A DNA stretch of 64,000 nucleotides from Rotaria sordida (lineage: Eukaryota > Rotifera > Eurotatoria > Philodinida > Philodinidae), in assembly GCA_905250125.1 (NCBI GenBank), contig CAJNOL010000852.1:1-64000 (forward strand). Reading direction: 5' to 3'. Shown here piece by piece: positions 61,185-64,000 of this stretch; positions within the stretch are counted from its first letter, which is position 1; every line of letters starts with the position of its first letter. The translations under genes were made by a program, and so were the position numbers. The notes beneath the pieces were generated by a model. That model worked only from the letters and a program-made list of their open reading frames with translations, searched no databases and was not told the origin of the DNA.

Positions 61185-62521
61185 GGTAAAATAATATAAT
61201 AAAAATTCATATGGATCCCATTGTTTTAATAGATAATTTTATTCTATTAGTTAAATATATTTTTTTTCTAAATATCAATCGTTATAAATATTAATTTTCT
61301 TTTGTCTTTAAAGAAAAATAACTCGAAAATGATACAGTTGTAATTATTATTAAGAAATAAAAAAAAAAGCCTTCTATATATTAATAAGTCGTATAGTCAC
61401 TATGTGGTGAATATTCACATCCTGAAAGCAAAGATTACCGGATACGTCTAATAACAAAATCCTATAGTTCTTCTTTTAAAATTGATTCTAGGCAATAACT
61501 TTCTTCGATATTTAGATAAAAGCTTTTTTTTTTCTCTTCTTTTCTTGAATAAGATAAATTTTGTTTTTCTCTTTATCGTTATAAAGAAAACATCTTTTCT
61601 ATTCTATCATGCGTTAATTAAATATTAAATAAATTAGTGACATCTATAAAGAAAAACTTTTCAGCAAAAGTTTGTGACAGGAAACATATTTTGGTCGAGA
61701 TTTATTAAAATTATCTTTAAGAAAATCGTTTTTTACATTTTTAATTTAATAAATTAAATAGAATAATATTGATATTCTTTTTTTTTTTTTATAAAAAAAC
61801 CATAGGTTTTTTTTCTTCTTTTGTTAATAAGATCCTATGTTGATGAACGTTTAGAATAGAATATATGAATTTGTCACGAGATTTTCTCATTTATTTATAG
61901 AATGACATTTTTTCATCAATTAAACATAGAAAAAGAGAAAGATATGACAGACTTATTTGAAAATCACGGATCATTCTTTTTTAATCATCCACTCACTCAA
62001 GATATTAAATACAAGTGGTATAAGACCTTCTCAACTGAAATTATTAAGTTACATTAAAATAATTTAATCCAAAGAACTTTTCATTGATGAATTAAAATTA
62101 ATAAATAACATTTGCTTTAGATTATATATGCAGGATTAATGCCTGTCTAAGATAAGAAATCTATAGCTTCGGGATACATATTTATATGTTAAGATAAAAT
62201 AATGTGTCAAAAATTTCTTCGAGCATTTTAAACACTATCAAGTATCTTCGTTTCTTTTTTATATGCGTAATAAATTAAAACAGTATAATCTAACCCATCA
62301 TTACTACTTATCGTGCAAAAAAAAAAAAGCAAAACTCTATTTTATAATATCAATCGTTTGATGATACATCATTATCTTCGTAATATCTATATCTGAAAAT
62401 ATCAAGACTAAAAATAGAACGATTGGTTTTTTTTTTTAATAATACGAATTAATCTTGTATGTGTTTCTTTTTCTTTTTTTTTTGTCTAATAGGCTAACCA
62501 TGCACAAGGCGGCATTGTGCC

Positions 62522-64000
62522 ATGTCTGTGCTTCTCGTCACTGATGATGTTGACGATGATATTCGAAATTATTCAATAACTAATCAACAAGAATATATTT
62601 ATAAACAGTTAAAAGAACTTGAATACGATTTATCATCATCAGTAAAAACATTTTCTTTTGTCAAATCCTCTTTATCGATATTCGATAAATCTAATAAATA
62701 TTATCGACAACATCGCCAGCGGCGTCGTTGTCGACCGCAGCAATGTTTGGTGAAGCATTTGCTCACCTACATGCTAACATTGCTTATCCTAACCAATCAT
62801 CTTCATTGGCCACTCATATTTTTATCATTATCATCCATAAAAATCATGTCAACATACGCTGCTACAACAATAACAACTACAACAACAACAACAGCAACAT
62901 CAATTGTAACATCAACAAATCAAACAATAACAAAACGTCCATTATTAACGCCGTCCACAACAAGAATATTATTAAAAGAGGACGAACAACAATGTTTACC
63001 AATAAATACATTACAAATCGATCGAATATGTTCAAAAACATGTCGTACACGAAAAACACCATTCGAAAAATTCGACAATATCAAACAATATTTAACCGAT
63101 ACACATTATTTACCTTTTTGTTTCAATATTTTAAATCAAACAATAGTCAAAGAAAATTTTTTCAACGAAACAACAGAAAACGAATGTCGACAAATATTAA
63201 ATCAAATATTAATAGACGACAAAGAAGCTCAAAAAGCTACAGAATTATTTGCTACTTATATGCAAGCAATAGATTCAGCATCAGAAGAAAATCGTTATTC
63301 AATTATATATGCCGATTGTCAAGTAAATTTTCAATTTTTTGTTTTTCGTCTATTTGTTTGTTTATATAAAATATATTAAATAATTCTTTTTTTTTTTTTT
63401 GTAGAAAGCTTATCGAACATGGGCTTGTTCAATCAAAATTCCATATTATTATCAAAATCAACGCATACCGCCTTGTCAAACGATCTGTGATGAAGTCGAG
63501 CGTGTTTGTCCTACATTTCGACCCAGTGATCGTGAACCATTATTTGCTGGACAACCATTATTTGTTTGCAATGGTAATAAATAGATTGTTTTATATATTT
63601 CTCGTTCATATGATGAAACTATATGTTCTTACAGAAGAGTACTTGAAAAAGAATTTCCGTTATAGATGACTTGACTATAATATTTCACTTATGTAATGAT
63701 AGTGATGATTTTAGAATAATTGTTTTCAAAAAAAACAAAACGGATATTAATGAAATATTATTATTTAAATATATATATATATATATATATATATTTTTCT
63801 TTTAGGAGGTATTGTACCTAAGAGTGATTATCGTCAACCACCACACTGTTTTGATACATGTCATTTATTTCATGGTTCACAAAAACGTCCTTTCTCGTTT
63901 TCATCATCAATATCAAATGAAACTTCTTCTTCTTCTTCTTTTTTTTTACCTTCAATATCAAAATTTATTGAAGGCATTGTGACTACACCGCCATGTTTTG
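62522..64000 (+). CDS. NALF1: NALF1/FAM155-like NALCN channel auxiliary factor (5' part, cut by window end)
   Basis: Exons 62522-63322, 63405-63573 and 63806 to the window edge; splice phases agree. The family (NALF1/2, related to yeast Mid1 and worm NLF-1) sits in the ER/plasma membrane and helps fold and localise the NALCN sodium-leak channel. Here the chain has a basic region (about 60-75), a membrane segment (about 78-108, LLTYMLTLLILTNHLHWPLI and on), a Thr-rich linker (about 115-145), then a Cys-rich ectodomain: CLPINTLQIDRICSKTC, DCQKAYRTWACSIKIPYYY, CQTICDEVERVCPTFRP, LFVCNG and CFDTCH. The CxxAYRxWxC ... CxxxCxEVxxxCP pattern is the family signature. The upstream acceptor TTTGTCTAATAG (ending 62492) and in-frame stop just before 62522 support the chosen ATG. 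The C-terminal half is missing only because the window ends. Confidence 0.75.
63770..63794. repeat. (TA)n microsatellite in NALF intron 2
   Basis: About 12 TA units only about a dozen bases before the exon-3 acceptor, so length changes here could affect splicing. Confidence 0.9.

Larger units (their letters stand above)
57034..62521. other. 5.5-kb non-coding DNA upstream of the NALF gene
   Basis: Microsatellites: (TTC)n near 57285-57325, (GA)n 57545-57570, (TA)n 57963-57994, 59141-59176 and 61049-61070. A GC-richer and purine-rich island spans about 59760-60860, with many GAGA, ACGA and GCAGC words. A possible untranslated or short-coding exon lies at 61113-61184 (acceptor TTGCAG before it, GTAAAA after it). 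No other gene signal; the open frames here are low-complexity. Confidence 0.45.

Noticed and set aside
1..64000. CRISPR arrays, bacterial operons or ribosome-binding sites
   Set aside because: No regularly spaced repeats; introns and gene content are eukaryotic.

Overview
The window is nuclear DNA of an animal. It is very AT-rich, gene-sparse at both ends and compact in the middle, with introns mostly 45-110 bases long that use GT-AG borders, and with CAA-coded polyglutamine tracts. The gene set is animal: SPT6, RalGAP alpha, HSPA13, STMP1, frataxin and a NALCN-channel auxiliary factor. A decayed gene at about 1380-2280 resembles an F-box-like family that I know from bdelloid rotifer proteomes, and short introns, AT-richness and many small inverted-repeat elements fit. 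A bdelloid rotifer (Rotaria/Adineta-like) is my best guess; this is inference, not proof.

Layout. 1-4.1 kb is a graveyard: an F-box-like pseudogene, a foldback element and a decayed LINE reverse transcriptase. 4.1-5.7 kb (minus) holds a single-exon gene for a kinase-like protein that faintly resembles SelO. 5.7-9.9 kb is non-coding with a ~960-base foldback. 9.96-11.7 kb (minus) encodes a leucine-rich-repeat membrane receptor. 11.7-20.8 kb is a long non-coding stretch rich in homopolymers and holding a second copy of the first foldback family, itself interrupted by a smaller element. 20.8-21.7 kb (plus) encodes an F-box protein. 23.1-31.2 kb (minus) is the complete SPT6 gene in 16 exons. 34.5-47.0 kb (minus) is a complete RalGAP catalytic alpha subunit in about 32 exons. 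It is divergent from HSPA13 (47.5-48.8 kb, plus) across a 490-base promoter that contains a YY1-like motif inside a palindrome. 49.2-54.1 kb (plus) is a 7-exon gene for an AT-hook protein I do not recognise. 56.2-57.0 kb (plus) holds two tightly spaced small mitochondrial genes, STMP1-like and frataxin, which may share a transcript. 57-62.5 kb is non-coding, with a purine-rich, GC-richer island. 62.5-64 kb begins a NALF1/FAM155-like gene that runs off the end.

The genes are mostly unrelated housekeeping functions: transcription elongation (SPT6), small-GTPase signalling to exocytosis and mTORC1 (RalGAP), ER/microsomal chaperone (HSPA13), iron-sulfur assembly (frataxin), respiratory membrane (STMP1) and sodium-leak channel assembly (NALF). 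The most unusual layer is the repeats: at least seven non-autonomous inverted-repeat elements of different families, three of them in introns of conserved genes, plus a GC-rich array built from GATCCGA-like words with its own terminal inverted repeats. Exon borders were called by eye from splice signals, reading frame and remembered family conservation; single-base errors are possible.
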